Shown: positions 16,464 through 23,580, numbered from the stretch's first letter. The stretch: 31,254 nt of DNA from Anaerolineales bacterium UBA6663 (GCA_002455335.1 DKKP01000261.1:3021-34274); one strand, 5' to 3'. Numbers and translations: made by a program. The notes: generated from the sequence alone by a model not told the origin.

Positions 16464-17891
16464 CTATCGAACAGCCAGGAAGGCGCCGATGATCGCGACT
16501 GCGCAGAGCGCCCCGGTCAGCACGACCAGACCGGCGTTGAGGCGGGCGACCGACCGCGGCGGATCGCGGCGCGCCAGCGCATAGCCGGAGAGGATCGCGG
16601 TCGGCGTGGCGGCGACGGCGAAGACCCACCACCACCAGGCCTGCCAGTCGCCCGACAGGCCATAGTAGAGGCTGGGCAGCCCGACGGCCAGCGTGATGCC
16701 GATCGGCGTCAGCATCCCTGTGCCCCGGCGGGCCCAGGCGATCAGGCTGAAGAAGAAGGCCAGCCACAGGATCTCGAACGGCCAGAGCCTGCTGATGATC
16801 GCCGGGAAACTTCCGAGCATGCCCGCGAACCCGATGCTCAGCAGATTGGCCAGGAAGAGTGTCGCGAGCCCGGCGAACACGGCCGGCCCGGTCCGCGAGG
16901 GCTGCGCACGGCCGGCCCCCTGAGCCAACGGCGTCTCGGTGGCGGCATCCTGCCGCGCAAGCCCGACGAAGCCGTGCCGGGCCTCCCCCGAGATCACGGC
17001 CGGGAGCTCGCGCTCAGGGAGGTCGACACGCTCGGGAAGGGCCAGGCCGCACTGAACAGCGGCCGCGCGCAGCGCTTCGGCCAGCGCTGCCGCGTCGGTC
17101 GGCCGATCGGTCGGCGCCTTGGCGAGCGCCCACGCGATCACGTCCGCGATCGGTGGCGGGAGGTCGGAGTTGAGCGAGCGCGGATCTGGCAACGGCTCCT
17201 GGACGTGCTTCATCAACGTGCCGAGCGGGGTGTCGCCCTCGAAAGGCACGCGCCCGGTGGTCAACTCGAACAGAATGATGCCGATGGCGTAGAGATCGCT
17301 GGCGATGCTGACCTCGCCGCGCAGTCCCTGTTCGGGCGCCATGTAGGCCAGGGTCCCGAGCATCTCGCCTGTGGCGGTGTGCGCGGCATCGCCAGCCACC
17401 CGTGCGATCCCGAAATCCGACAGCACGGCGCGGCCGCGATCGGTCAGCAGGATGTTGCTTGGCTTGAGGTCGCGGTGGATGATTCCGGCCGCGTGCGCGT
17501 GGCCAAGGCCGTCGAGGGCGTCGAGCGTGATTCGGAGCACCTCGGCCAGAGCTGGCCGTTCATCGCGGGCCGTGGCTGCGGCGGCCCAGTCGCGCACCGA
17601 GCCGCCCTCCATCAGTTCCATCACCAGATATGGCTGCCCGTCGACCACGTCGAAGTCGAGGACATGGATGACGTGCGGATGGCGCAAACGGGCAGCGGCC
17701 TGGGCCTCGCGTCGGAACCGGTCGGCCGCTTCGCCGCCGTCGACCAGTTCGCGACGCAGCACCTTGACGGCGGCCGGGCGGTTCAGGCGCGTATGTACCG
17801 CCCGATACACCATCGACATGCCGCCCGCGCCAAGCTGGGCCACGATGCGATAGGGCCCGACCACGCGATCGAGGAAGGGATCTGGGATCAT
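16464..17891 (-). CDS. Membrane-anchored Ser/Thr protein kinase (PknB-like)
   Basis: 475-residue Hanks-type kinase. The catalytic domain (residues 12-280) has the glycine loop GAGGMSMVY (21-29), ATP Lys K43, Glu in the RFRREAQ helix, catalytic D141 in HRDLKPSN, D159 in DFG and APEQ. All catalytic residues are present. The C-terminal 140 residues hold about five hydrophobic helices instead of the PASTA repeats of PknB, so the kinase is fixed in the membrane with little outside domain. The ATG at 17891 begins just before the domain; a longer reading to 18230 is a shadow of the neighbouring gene. An FHA-type regulator two genes upstream is a likely phospho-threonine reader. Confidence 0.92.
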   Translation of the reverse strand: MIPDPFLDRVVGPYRIVAQLGAGGMSMVYRAVHTRLNRPAAVKVLRRELVDGGEAADRFRREAQAAARLRHPHVIHVLDFDVVDGQPYLVMELMEGGSVRDWAAAATARDERPALAEVLRITLDALDGLGHAHAAGIIHRDLKPSNILLTDRGRAVLSDFGIARVAGDAAHTATGEMLGTLAYMAPEQGLRGEVSIASDLYAIGIILFELTTGRVPFEGDTPLGTLMKHVQEPLPDPRSLNSDLPPPIADVIAWALAKAPTDRPTDAAALAEALRAAAVQCGLALPERVDLPERELPAVISGEARHGFVGLARQDAATETPLAQGAGRAQPSRTGPAVFAGLATLFLANLLSIGFAGMLGSFPAIISRLWPFEILWLAFFFSLIAWARRGTGMLTPIGITLAVGLPSLYYGLSGDWQAWWWWVFAVAATPTAILSGYALARRDPPRSVARLNAGLVVLTGALCAVAIIGAFLAVR

Positions 17892-17900
17892 GCGCCGGGT

Positions 17901-17930
17901 ATTGTAAGGCCGGTTGCGGGAACCCGTCAG
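17901..17930 (-). promoter_or_regulatory. Promoter for the Ser/Thr kinase, likely leaderless
   Basis: TACAAT (17906-17901) with CTGACG (17930-17925) 18 bp upstream on the minus strand. Only 9 nt separate the -10 from the kinase ATG and no Shine-Dalgarno is present, so the transcript would start at or within about 3 nt of the ATG. It overlaps the end of the upstream gene. Confidence 0.45.
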
Positions 17931-18724
17931 CGCCCGGAGAGTGCGGCGCTCACCACGAGAGCCAGGCCCGCGGCCAGGATCGGGAGCGGCATCTGCCAGG
18001 CCCAGTGCAGACCCAGGAACTGGCCGATTGCGGCGGCGCAGAAGACGGCGCCGAGCGCGAGCAGGACGCTGGCGCTGGCGATCGAGCCGCTGCGGGTCAC
18101 CCGGTTGGTCAGCAGCAGCCACCCAAGCGCGCGCAGCGCGACAGCGCCAGGCGCCGCTGTGCTGCGCAGAAAGACCGCGAGCGCGCCCGCGATCGCAACG
18201 AGGCCCGGCGCGAGGATGAAGAAACCCCACCAGGCGAAGCGTCCAAAGCGCTCGCCGAGATCATAGTAGCCAAGCTGTTGGCCGAGGAAGACCAGACCGA
18301 GCGCCACGAGCGTCAGCCCGATCGACCCAATGAAGCGAGCCCAGCCAAACGCGGCGCTGCCGGCCGGCCGGCGCGTCAGGCTGTTGAGCAGCAGCGCCGA
18401 CCCGGGAACCATCAGCATGAGGGTCCAGGCATAGCGCCAGTTCAGGCCGAGCGCGAAGATCAGGCCCACAGTCGCCACGATGGCGCCCAGGCTGAGGTTG
18501 ACCCGCACGTTCCAATCGGAAAGCCGCGGCGGTCGGCCATACGAGATCGCGGCCATCAAGACGAAGATCACGGCCGGCAAGAAGATGAAGACCGACCACC
18601 AGTTGGTCGACTGGAACCCGAGCGCTGCGGCGCAGGTCAGGGCGCCGAGGCTGAGCAGCAGCAGGCCGTTCCAGCGCAGCCAATGTCGTCCGGTATCGGG
18701 GTGGGGGGTAGAGGATTCGGTCAT
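17927..18724 (-). CDS. Polytopic membrane protein of unknown function
   Basis: 265 residues with about eight membrane helices after a short polar N-terminus (MTESSTPHPDTGRHW). Hydrophobic segments lie near residues 18-36, 41-60, 75-95, 99-118, 130-152, 165-188, 195-212, 218-238 and 240-262. AAAGGG precedes the ATG at 18724 by about 7 nt, which is why the 12-codon longer form is not used. It sits between an FHA-winged-helix regulator and a membrane kinase. No family recognised; part of the same signalling module by position only. Confidence 0.72.
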   Translation of the reverse strand: MTESSTPHPDTGRHWLRWNGLLLLSLGALTCAAALGFQSTNWWSVFIFLPAVIFVLMAAISYGRPPRLSDWNVRVNLSLGAIVATVGLIFALGLNWRYAWTLMLMVPGSALLLNSLTRRPAGSAAFGWARFIGSIGLTLVALGLVFLGQQLGYYDLGERFGRFAWWGFFILAPGLVAIAGALAVFLRSTAAPGAVALRALGWLLLTNRVTRSGSIASASVLLALGAVFCAAAIGQFLGLHWAWQMPLPILAAGLALVVSAALSGR

Positions 18725-18773
18725 GATCGGCCCTTTCGTGAGCGATGGCAGTCGTTTCACGATAGGCCGGTTG

Positions 18774-18834
18774 CGGTGTCGACACCGGGCGGCTGCCTAA
18801 CAACCCGCTATCAAATCGCGCCAGTGCGCCTAAC
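18774..18834. promoter_or_regulatory. Palindrome and spaced direct repeat upstream of the membrane/kinase genes
   Basis: CGGTGTCGACACCG at 18774-18787 is a perfect 14-bp palindrome about 50 bp before the ATG at 18724. GCCTAAC occurs at 18795-18801 and again at 18828-18834, exactly 33 bp (three helical turns) apart. These could be sites for the adjacent winged-helix regulator, which is inference only. Confidence 0.35.
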
Positions 18835-19441
18835 CACTCTTCAATCGATAGCCGTGGCCGCGCACCGTCTCGATGAGATCCGTGGCGCCGCCGTCGGGGC
18901 TGAGGCGCACGCGCAGCCGGCGCATGAGGTTCTCGATCTGATAGTCGTTGGCCTCGGCCTTGTAGTCGGGCCAGACGGCGCGCCCGATCTCGGCCTTGGC
19001 ACAGACCATGCCGCGGTGCGCAAAGAGGTAGCCCAGGAGCGCGAATTCCTTGGCCGAGAGTGTCACGATCCGGCGGTTGACTCGGACGACGCCAGACGTG
19101 AGGTCGAGCTCGATCTCGGGCAGGGCAGGGTCGCGATACGTCGTGTTCGGGTCGTGGTAGGTGAGTGCCGTGTCGCCGATGACGATGCTGTCGCCGTCGC
19201 GCAGCTCGATCGGCGCCGTGATCCGAGCCTCGTTCACCCATGTGCCGTTGGCGCTGCCGAGGTCCTCGATCCATACCTTGTGTCGTTCGAGCAGGACACG
19301 CGCGTGATCGCGCGAGGCACGCGGGCTCGTGATGACGATGTCGCTATCCGCGCCGCGGCCAAGGCGGGTGCGCTCGCGGTCGAGCCGGTGGCGTTGGCCG
19401 CCCGGGTCGACGAGATACGGGGTGGAGGGCGCGTGATCCAT
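18830..19441 (-). CDS. FHA-winged-helix transcriptional regulator
   Basis: 203 residues. Residues about 22-95 form an FHA phosphothreonine-binding domain with GRGADSDIVI, the SPRASRDHARV recognition loop and DLGSANGTWVN. Residues about 108-203 form an OmpR/PhoB-type winged helix (VNRRIVTLSAKEFALLGYLF, then the recognition helix YQIENLMRRLRVRL and ETVRGHGYRL). It has no receiver domain, so it should respond to a phosphorylated protein or to its own phosphorylation, as EmbR does in mycobacteria, though there the domain order is reversed. The nearby Ser/Thr kinase is the obvious partner. The ATG at 19441 has no clear Shine-Dalgarno; the upstream 108-residue gene ends 34 bp away. Confidence 0.9.
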   Translation of the reverse strand: MDHAPSTPYLVDPGGQRHRLDRERTRLGRGADSDIVITSPRASRDHARVLLERHKVWIEDLGSANGTWVNEARITAPIELRDGDSIVIGDTALTYHDPNTTYRDPALPEIELDLTSGVVRVNRRIVTLSAKEFALLGYLFAHRGMVCAKAEIGRAVWPDYKAEANDYQIENLMRRLRVRLSPDGGATDLIETVRGHGYRLKSG

Positions 19442-19475
19442 GCTGTCAGGGCCGCGGGCTGTGGTCCGAGGTTCT

Positions 19476-19802
19476 CTAGAACAGTCGGGGATGCGTGCGC
19501 TTCCGCCAGCGCGCGCAGCGGTTCGGCAGATCCCAGATGTCGCGGCTCTCGAACTGACCGACGTTTTCGATGGTCAGTTCCTCGCCGAGGCGTTGGGCGA
19601 GCAGCGAGTGGACGGCCATGAACGGTGCCGGCGTGCCCTCATGGCGGCTGTCACGGTAAGCGTGAAGGGCCTCGACGTAAAGGTCCTGATGGCGGCGACC
19701 GAGCTCGCGAATGAAGGCGTGGCTGCTGAATTCATCGGGCATGACCGCCAGCACGTCGGCGAAGCGATCGTAGAGCGGTTGCATGACTTCAAGATGGTTC
19801 AT
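19476..19802 (-). CDS. Conserved-looking small protein of unknown function
   Basis: 108 residues, mostly charged and helical (MNHLEVMQPLYDRFADVLAV, then ELGRRHQDLYVEALHAYRDS, LLAQRLGEELTIENVGQF) with a basic C-terminus RCARWRKRTHPRLF. The ATG at 19802 is chosen because GGGGGA lies 8 nt before it and a TATAAT box 33 nt before it; a longer reading to 20051 would cross this promoter. First gene of the FHA/kinase run. No family recognised and no membrane segment or catalytic motif is seen. Confidence 0.65.
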   Translation of the reverse strand: MNHLEVMQPLYDRFADVLAVMPDEFSSHAFIRELGRRHQDLYVEALHAYRDSRHEGTPAPFMAVHSLLAQRLGEELTIENVGQFESRDIWDLPNRCARWRKRTHPRLF

Positions 19803-19835
19803 GGCGTCGTCCCCCGTTGCCGCGCTGCTGCCGCG

Positions 19836-19841
19836 ATTATA
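19836..19841 (-). promoter_or_regulatory. Consensus -10 box for the FHA/kinase module
   Basis: TATAAT on the minus strand, 33 nt before the ATG at 19802. The -35 position reads TGCGTG at a 17-bp spacing, which is weak, so another sigma factor or an activator may be used. Confidence 0.45.
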
Positions 19842-20040
19842 GAGCAGGGCGCCAAGCGCACGCAGATGAGAACCAAACCGCTTGACAATAATCATCGAAT
19901 CTTGTTGACATATATCCAGTGCCAACTCGCAGAAAGTTAGATTATGGTTAGTGTGCTGGCGAGCCCCACACTCGCTGCCCGATATCCATTTCATGACCGT
20001 ATCACAACCATTTGTCCCGACCGAGAGGAGAACATAACGC
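19842..20040. other. AT-richer intergenic stretch upstream of the small ORF
   Basis: Contains two exact TTGACA boxes on the plus strand (19882-19887 and 19905-19910) within an AT-rich tract, unlike its GC-rich surroundings. Neither has a good -10 at 16-19 bp, so the start site of the small ORF cannot be fixed. A 5-bp stem (GCGAG/CTCGC) lies near 19,965. No gene seen. Confidence 0.4.
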
Positions 20041-20205
20041 ATGGATGCCACATTTGAACTTCAGTTGCCAACCGCCAACCTCGCCCAGATGGTTGAGGAA
20101 GACGTGCAGGCCTTGTTGTCGCAGGTGGGTTTCTCGACCGACGTGCTCGAGCGCCTGCTTGACCCCAAAGTGAGCAGGATCGTGCTAGGCTGGGCGGCTC
20201 CCTAG
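20041..20205 (+). CDS. Small 54-residue ORF upstream of ComP-like kinase
   Basis: Below the usual length cut-off, but AGGAG lies 10 nt before an ATG at 20041 and the frame runs to TAG at 20205. The 54-residue product begins MDATFELQLPTANLAQMVEE, continues with a helical acidic middle (VQALLSQVGFSTDVLERLL) and ends DPKVSRIVLGWAAP. It has no membrane segment or signal peptide. Size, lack of signal and a Trp four residues from... the C-terminal AAP recall ComX pheromone precursors (55-73 residues, prenylated Trp near the C-terminus), and the next gene encodes a ComP-like receptor kinase. No ComQ-type prenyltransferase is in the window. It could also be another peptide precursor or an unrelated small protein. 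Confidence 0.55.
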   Translation: MDATFELQLPTANLAQMVEEDVQALLSQVGFSTDVLERLLDPKVSRIVLGWAAP

Positions 20206-20305
20206 ACGATCGGGTCAGGCACATGGATCGCGATCACTTCTCAAGGAGATCAGGCGCTGAGCTCTAGGACGATAGCTCGCCTTCCTTTGCCACTCACTTG
20301 GTCAT

Positions 20306-20354
20306 AGCGTCACGGCCACCCGCAGGCGAAACCCTGACAGGTGGCCGTGACGCT
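20306..20354. terminator. 15-bp perfect stem-loop
   Basis: AGCGTCACGGCCACC (20306-20320) is perfectly complementary to GGTGGCCGTGACGCT (20340-20354) around a 19-nt loop. It lies 100 bp after the small ORF and 209 bp before the kinase. No clear T-run follows on either strand, so it could be a terminator-like, structured-RNA or repeat (REP-like) element. Confidence 0.5.
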
Positions 20355-20550
20355 CCTTAAGTCCTCCGCTTCTCCCAATACTGAAGGCCCTATAAAAAGC
20401 GCGGCCAACCACTGATGCTATGCTACAGAGTGCCGAAAACGGCTGCGACAGGCCAACGGTCCGGTTCGGGCGAGCTGGCCGGTGTATGTTATGTTTGTGT
20501 GCAGGACTTACCGTTATTCGAAACGCGGCCATGCCCCTTTGAGGTTGTGA

Positions 20551-20556
20551 CACAAT
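20551..20556 (+). promoter_or_regulatory. -10-like box just before the histidine kinase ATG
   Basis: CACAAT ends 6 nt before the ATG at 20563 and no Shine-Dalgarno is close (GAGG is 18 nt away). This fits a leaderless transcript. The box forms half of the 11-bp palindrome TTGTG-A-CACAA. No good -35 is seen. Confidence 0.3.
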
Positions 20557-20562
20557 ACCGCC

Positions 20563-22890
20563 ATGAGACGTCTTGTACTGCCGTTCGAGAAGACGATCGC
20601 ACTCCTGGCTCTGGGACTGATGCTGATTGGGTTCTGGCATACCCTGGCGCGTGGCAGTATCCACGCTGAGTGGACCCTTGCCGGCGACATTATCGTTGTA
20701 CACCCAGGGAGTCGAGCCTCACTTCTCTTGAGAACAGATGACCATATCCGAGCCGTCGATGGTGTTCCGGTAGTGATTAGCCGCGGCACCCTCAATGGGC
20801 GGCCGCCAGGCTCTGAAACCACATTGACGATTGAGCGGACTGGTCAGTTGGTCGATATCCGGGTGCCGATCGAGGCGCCCTGGACCAATGAACTCCTTGA
20901 CTCGCTGATCATCCAGGCGTTGGCAAACCTCTTTTGGGCGTCAGGCTGGCGGGCACTGGTCTCCGCCTCGGTGGCCGATCGGCGGATCATCGGTCAGAAG
21001 CTCGGGGCATTTCTGATCGGCGCCGGTGTCATGCTGTCCATTGGCTCCATTTCGATGCAGCTTCCGGCATGGCTGTGGCTGGTGTACAACAGCGGTCTCT
21101 GGTTGCTCGCACCGATGGGGACGATTCTCCATCTCAGTTTTCCGAAAGTGCATCGATTCCCAAAGTCAGAATCGGTAGCGCTGGCTCTGTCTGGCCTTGG
21201 TCTGGTTGGGGCGATGGGGTCAGTGATCGTGCTCCTGGTTGACATGGAACAGGCCAGCCGTCCTCTACTGGCGTTGTCGTATGGCTGGTTCGCCCTTCAT
21301 CTCGTCGTGTCCATCGGCTTGCTTGTCTACGGTTGGTCGAGCAGCCCAACGTTGAGAGAACGGCGGCAACTTGGCGTTGTTGCGGTTGGCGGCTTATTGG
21401 CGATGACCCCGCTGCTGGTCGCCAACCTCGTGCCGATCCTCTGGCATGGAAGCCCGGCGACCAACAGCAACGCTATGATGCTCCCTTTGGCTTTGCTACC
21501 GGCTTCGTACGTGTACGCGCTGTATCGCCATGATCGCCTGGTTCAGGACAAGCATCTGGCTCGGATCCTCGTCTATGCCTTTACGGCCGTCGTGATCGCG
21601 ATGTTGGTCGCCCTGGTCTTTGTGATCCCGGGCGTGTGGGAGCTCCAAAGGGAGTACCTGGTCGGCGTCGCCATCCTGATCGGCGCGCTGGCCGCCGGCC
21701 CGACGTCGCGCGTGGTCGAACAATGGCTGGGCTGGCTGCTCTTTGGGCGACTGCGCCAACCCCTGGTGGCGGCGGCACAAGCCACCGATGCGATCGACCT
21801 GAGCATCGATGGCGCCGACCTGTCGACCCAGGTGGCCGAGATCCTCAAGGCTCAGCTCGATATCGAACACTGCGCCATCCTCGTGCTCGATAGCGAGCAT
21901 CGGCTGATCGACCCGGCTGAAATGGGTCGGGCACGGGCGGCAGAGGGATTGGAGATCAAGCCCAGATCGGCGCTCGCCGAACTCCTCGCCGGTGATACTG
22001 CGGTCCTCGAACTCGACGAGGCCAGGCAGAGACTTCGCGATACGCCCGGACGGGTGTTCTTCGACGTGCCCTGGGCCAACCTCATGCTGCCCCTGCGCAA
22101 CCAGGGTCGGCTGGTCGGTGTGCTGCTGACGTCGTATCGCTCTGGCGCCAGCTTCCTCGACGAAGAGGACATCATCGTGCTCAAGTTGACCGCGCAGGCT
22201 TTGGCGACGGCGCTGCAGCGTCGGGCGCTTGTGGTCGAGTTGCGCGAGAAGAACGCCGAGGCCAGCCAGCTCTCGCACGAGCTTATGCGCGTCCGCGGCG
22301 AGGAGCGCAAACGTATCGCGCGCGATCTTCACGACGACATCGTGCAGCCCTTGATCGCGACCTCGTATACGGTGGCCGTGATGCCCGACCCCGCCGCAGA
22401 ACAGGTCCGCTCGACGCTCACCGAGTTGATCGAGCGCACGCGTAACATTTGCTTCGAGCTGCGCGAGCCGGCGCTTGATAACCTCAGCTTCGGCGCTGCG
22501 GCCCGCGCCGTGCTTTCGGCATTCACACAGCGCACGGGCCGCGAAGTTAAGGCGCGGATCGCCGACGGCTCGGCGATCCAGGTCGGCGAGGCGATCTCGG
22601 CCGCCGCGCTGGGCGTGCTGGACGAGGCGCTGACCAACGGCGAAAAGCATGGCGGCGGCGAGGCGCTGCAGGTCGATGTCCGGGTCTCGGACGACGTCCT
22701 GGTCGTCGTGATCCGCGACACGGGACCCGGCTTCGACGTGGCCGAGGCCCGACAACGCGCCGCCCAGACCCGGCACTTTGGGCTGGCGATCATGGAAGAG
22801 CGCGCCGCCTCGGTGGGCGGTCAGTTGAGCGTGGCGTCGAGCCCGGGTCGTGGCACCACGATCACCGGGTACTTCCCGCTCCCGGCGTGA
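20563..22890 (+). CDS. ComP-like PDZ/GAF sensor histidine kinase (HisKA_3)
   Basis: 775-residue membrane sensor kinase. Order: helix 1 (residues 9-28); a PDZ-like segment (about 40-105: SRASLLLRTDDHIRAVDGVPV, GSETTLTIERTG); about nine further membrane helices to residue 385; a GAF-like domain (about 400-555); HisKA_3 with phospho-acceptor H590 in RKRIARDLHDDIVQP; and HATPase_c with N-box DEALTNGEKHGGG near 687 and G-box DTGPGFD. This order and length match Bacillus ComP (769 residues). No response regulator adjoins it, so the kinase is an orphan unless its partner is elsewhere; LuxR-type output domains normally pair with this class. The 5' 1.1 kb uses less GC-rich codons than the kinase half, hinting at different origins of the two parts. 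Confidence 0.9.
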   Translation: MRRLVLPFEKTIALLALGLMLIGFWHTLARGSIHAEWTLAGDIIVVHPGSRASLLLRTDDHIRAVDGVPVVISRGTLNGRPPGSETTLTIERTGQLVDIRVPIEAPWTNELLDSLIIQALANLFWASGWRALVSASVADRRIIGQKLGAFLIGAGVMLSIGSISMQLPAWLWLVYNSGLWLLAPMGTILHLSFPKVHRFPKSESVALALSGLGLVGAMGSVIVLLVDMEQASRPLLALSYGWFALHLVVSIGLLVYGWSSSPTLRERRQLGVVAVGGLLAMTPLLVANLVPILWHGSPATNSNAMMLPLALLPASYVYALYRHDRLVQDKHLARILVYAFTAVVIAMLVALVFVIPGVWELQREYLVGVAILIGALAAGPTSRVVEQWLGWLLFGRLRQPLVAAAQATDAIDLSIDGADLSTQVAEILKAQLDIEHCAILVLDSEHRLIDPAEMGRARAAEGLEIKPRSALAELLAGDTAVLELDEARQRLRDTPGRVFFDVPWANLMLPLRNQGRLVGVLLTSYRSGASFLDEEDIIVLKLTAQALATALQRRALVVELREKNAEASQLSHELMRVRGEERKRIARDLHDDIVQPLIATSYTVAVMPDPAAEQVRSTLTELIERTRNICFELREPALDNLSFGAAARAVLSAFTQRTGREVKARIADGSAIQVGEAISAAALGVLDEALTNGEKHGGGEALQVDVRVSDDVLVVVIRDTGPGFDVAEARQRAAQTRHFGLAIMEERAASVGGQLSVASSPGRGTTITGYFPLPA

Positions 22891-22916
22891 ACGCGACGCG
22901 CTCCCGGCGTGAACGC
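22877..22916. repeat. 22-bp-period tandem duplication at the kinase stop codon
   Basis: The 18-nt unit CGCTCCCGGCGTGAACGC occurs at 22877-22894 and again at 22899-22916. The first copy holds the last codons and stop of the kinase; the second lies between the genes and supplies a GTG that could be misread as the start of the next one. Confidence 0.85.
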
Positions 22917-22944
22917 CGCGTATTCCCTGGCGAAGGCGCACCTG

Positions 22945-23436
22945 ATGCGATTGGCCGATCATCCCCGACACGCGTTGTCGCCGCGGTTCGTGACCGTGAT
23001 CGTCGAGCAGCCGCGCGACCAGCCCAGGCGTTTGCGTTTCGACGCGGCCGACGACACGTTCCACCCGACCACCGATCGTTCGCTGTTGTTCGAACGCGGC
23101 TTTTCCGGAGCGTACGGATGGATCGCCGGCTCCGGCGCGCCGCCCGACCCCCATTGGGATGTCCTGCTCTGCACCTGTCTGAACCTGCCGGCCGGTGTTG
23201 TGGTCGACGCCGATCTCTGCGGCGTGTTTGTGCGCGGCGATGGCGATCACAAGTTCGTGGCGCTTGGCCGGGACCTGGCCGATGTCGGTGTGGTCGCGGA
23301 TCTCGATGAGTTCCCGCATGATCTCGGCCGCCGGCTCAAGATGCTCTACCCACGCGTCGATCCCGGCGAGGGCTGGCACGGCGCCGCGTACGCGCGGGCG
23401 CTGGTTCAAACGGCCCCGACGAGTCGATCGGAGTGA
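22945..23436 (+). CDS. Divergent inorganic-pyrophosphatase-like protein
   Basis: 163 residues from the ATG at 22945, which has GAAGG about 9 nt upstream; a GTG at 22909 lies in the duplicated kinase end and is less likely. The middle resembles soluble family I pyrophosphatase: GAYGWIAGS (YGYI-type), PPDPHWDVLL (in place of DGDPxDVL), LPAGVVVDADLCGVFVRGDGDHKFVALG (in place of PGxVxxxxPxGVLxMxDxxxxDxKxxAV) and a late GWHGAAYARALV (GWxxxxxA). Two of the three Asp in the DxDPxD metal motif seem to be missing, so full catalytic activity is doubtful. It may be a repurposed fold or a phosphate-ester enzyme. The family call is made by eye. Confidence 0.55.
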   Translation: MRLADHPRHALSPRFVTVIVEQPRDQPRRLRFDAADDTFHPTTDRSLLFERGFSGAYGWIAGSGAPPDPHWDVLLCTCLNLPAGVVVDADLCGVFVRGDGDHKFVALGRDLADVGVVADLDEFPHDLGRRLKMLYPRVDPGEGWHGAAYARALVQTAPTSRSE

Positions 23437-23508
23437 GGCGCCCCGATTCGCAGAGCCTCACGAAGCACGCAGGATCTTCACCTTGCATCCGCCGCTGTGA
23501 CCTGCCGC

Positions 23509-23551
23509 CAAAGTGGTCTATTTGAATATCCGTTTGAAATAGACCACTTTG
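23509..23551. repeat. 15-bp perfect inverted repeat, AT-rich
   Basis: CAAAGTGGTCTATTT (23509-23523) is perfectly complementary to AAATAGACCACTTTG (23537-23551) around a 13-nt loop. It is far more AT-rich than its surroundings and looks like a pair of short terminal repeats with almost nothing between them. Candidates are a transposon-end remnant, a bidirectional terminator for the preceding gene (its arms give A- and T-rich ends) or an operator for the acetyltransferase. Confidence 0.65.
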
Positions 23552-23568
23552 CGAACACGTCTCCGCGC

Positions 23569-23574
23569 TACACT
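23569..23574 (+). promoter_or_regulatory. -10-like box just before the acetyltransferase ATG
   Basis: TACACT ends 6 nt before the ATG at 23581, with no Shine-Dalgarno between, so a leaderless transcript is likely. The -35 region is poor and overlaps the right arm of the inverted repeat. Confidence 0.35.
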
Positions 23575-23580
23575 CACGCG

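Larger units (their letters stand above)
20206..20562. other. Intergenic region between small ORF and histidine kinase
   Basis: These 357 bp have no supported gene. They contain a strong 15-bp stem-loop (20306-20354) and, just before the kinase ATG, the palindrome TTGTG-A-CACAA (20546-20556). The open frame at 20415-20669 overlaps the kinase start in another frame and is not supported. Confidence 0.45.

Noticed and set aside
16431..18266. 611-codon open frame on the plus strand
   Set aside because: Antisense of the Ser/Thr kinase gene and neighbours; low-complexity Arg/Gln/Pro-rich translation typical of GC-rich shadow frames.
20041..20205. Claiming a full ComQXPA quorum-sensing locus
   Set aside because: Only a possible ComX-like peptide and a ComP-like kinase are seen; no ComQ or ComA is in the window, so the claim is kept as a hypothesis.
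20415..20669. 84-codon plus-strand frame overlapping the histidine kinase start
   Set aside because: No RBS, Arg/Thr-rich translation and overlap with the kinase in another frame; not supported as a gene.
21496..23409. 637-codon open frame on the minus strand
   Set aside because: Antisense of the histidine kinase and the pyrophosphatase-like gene, with no recognisable domain.
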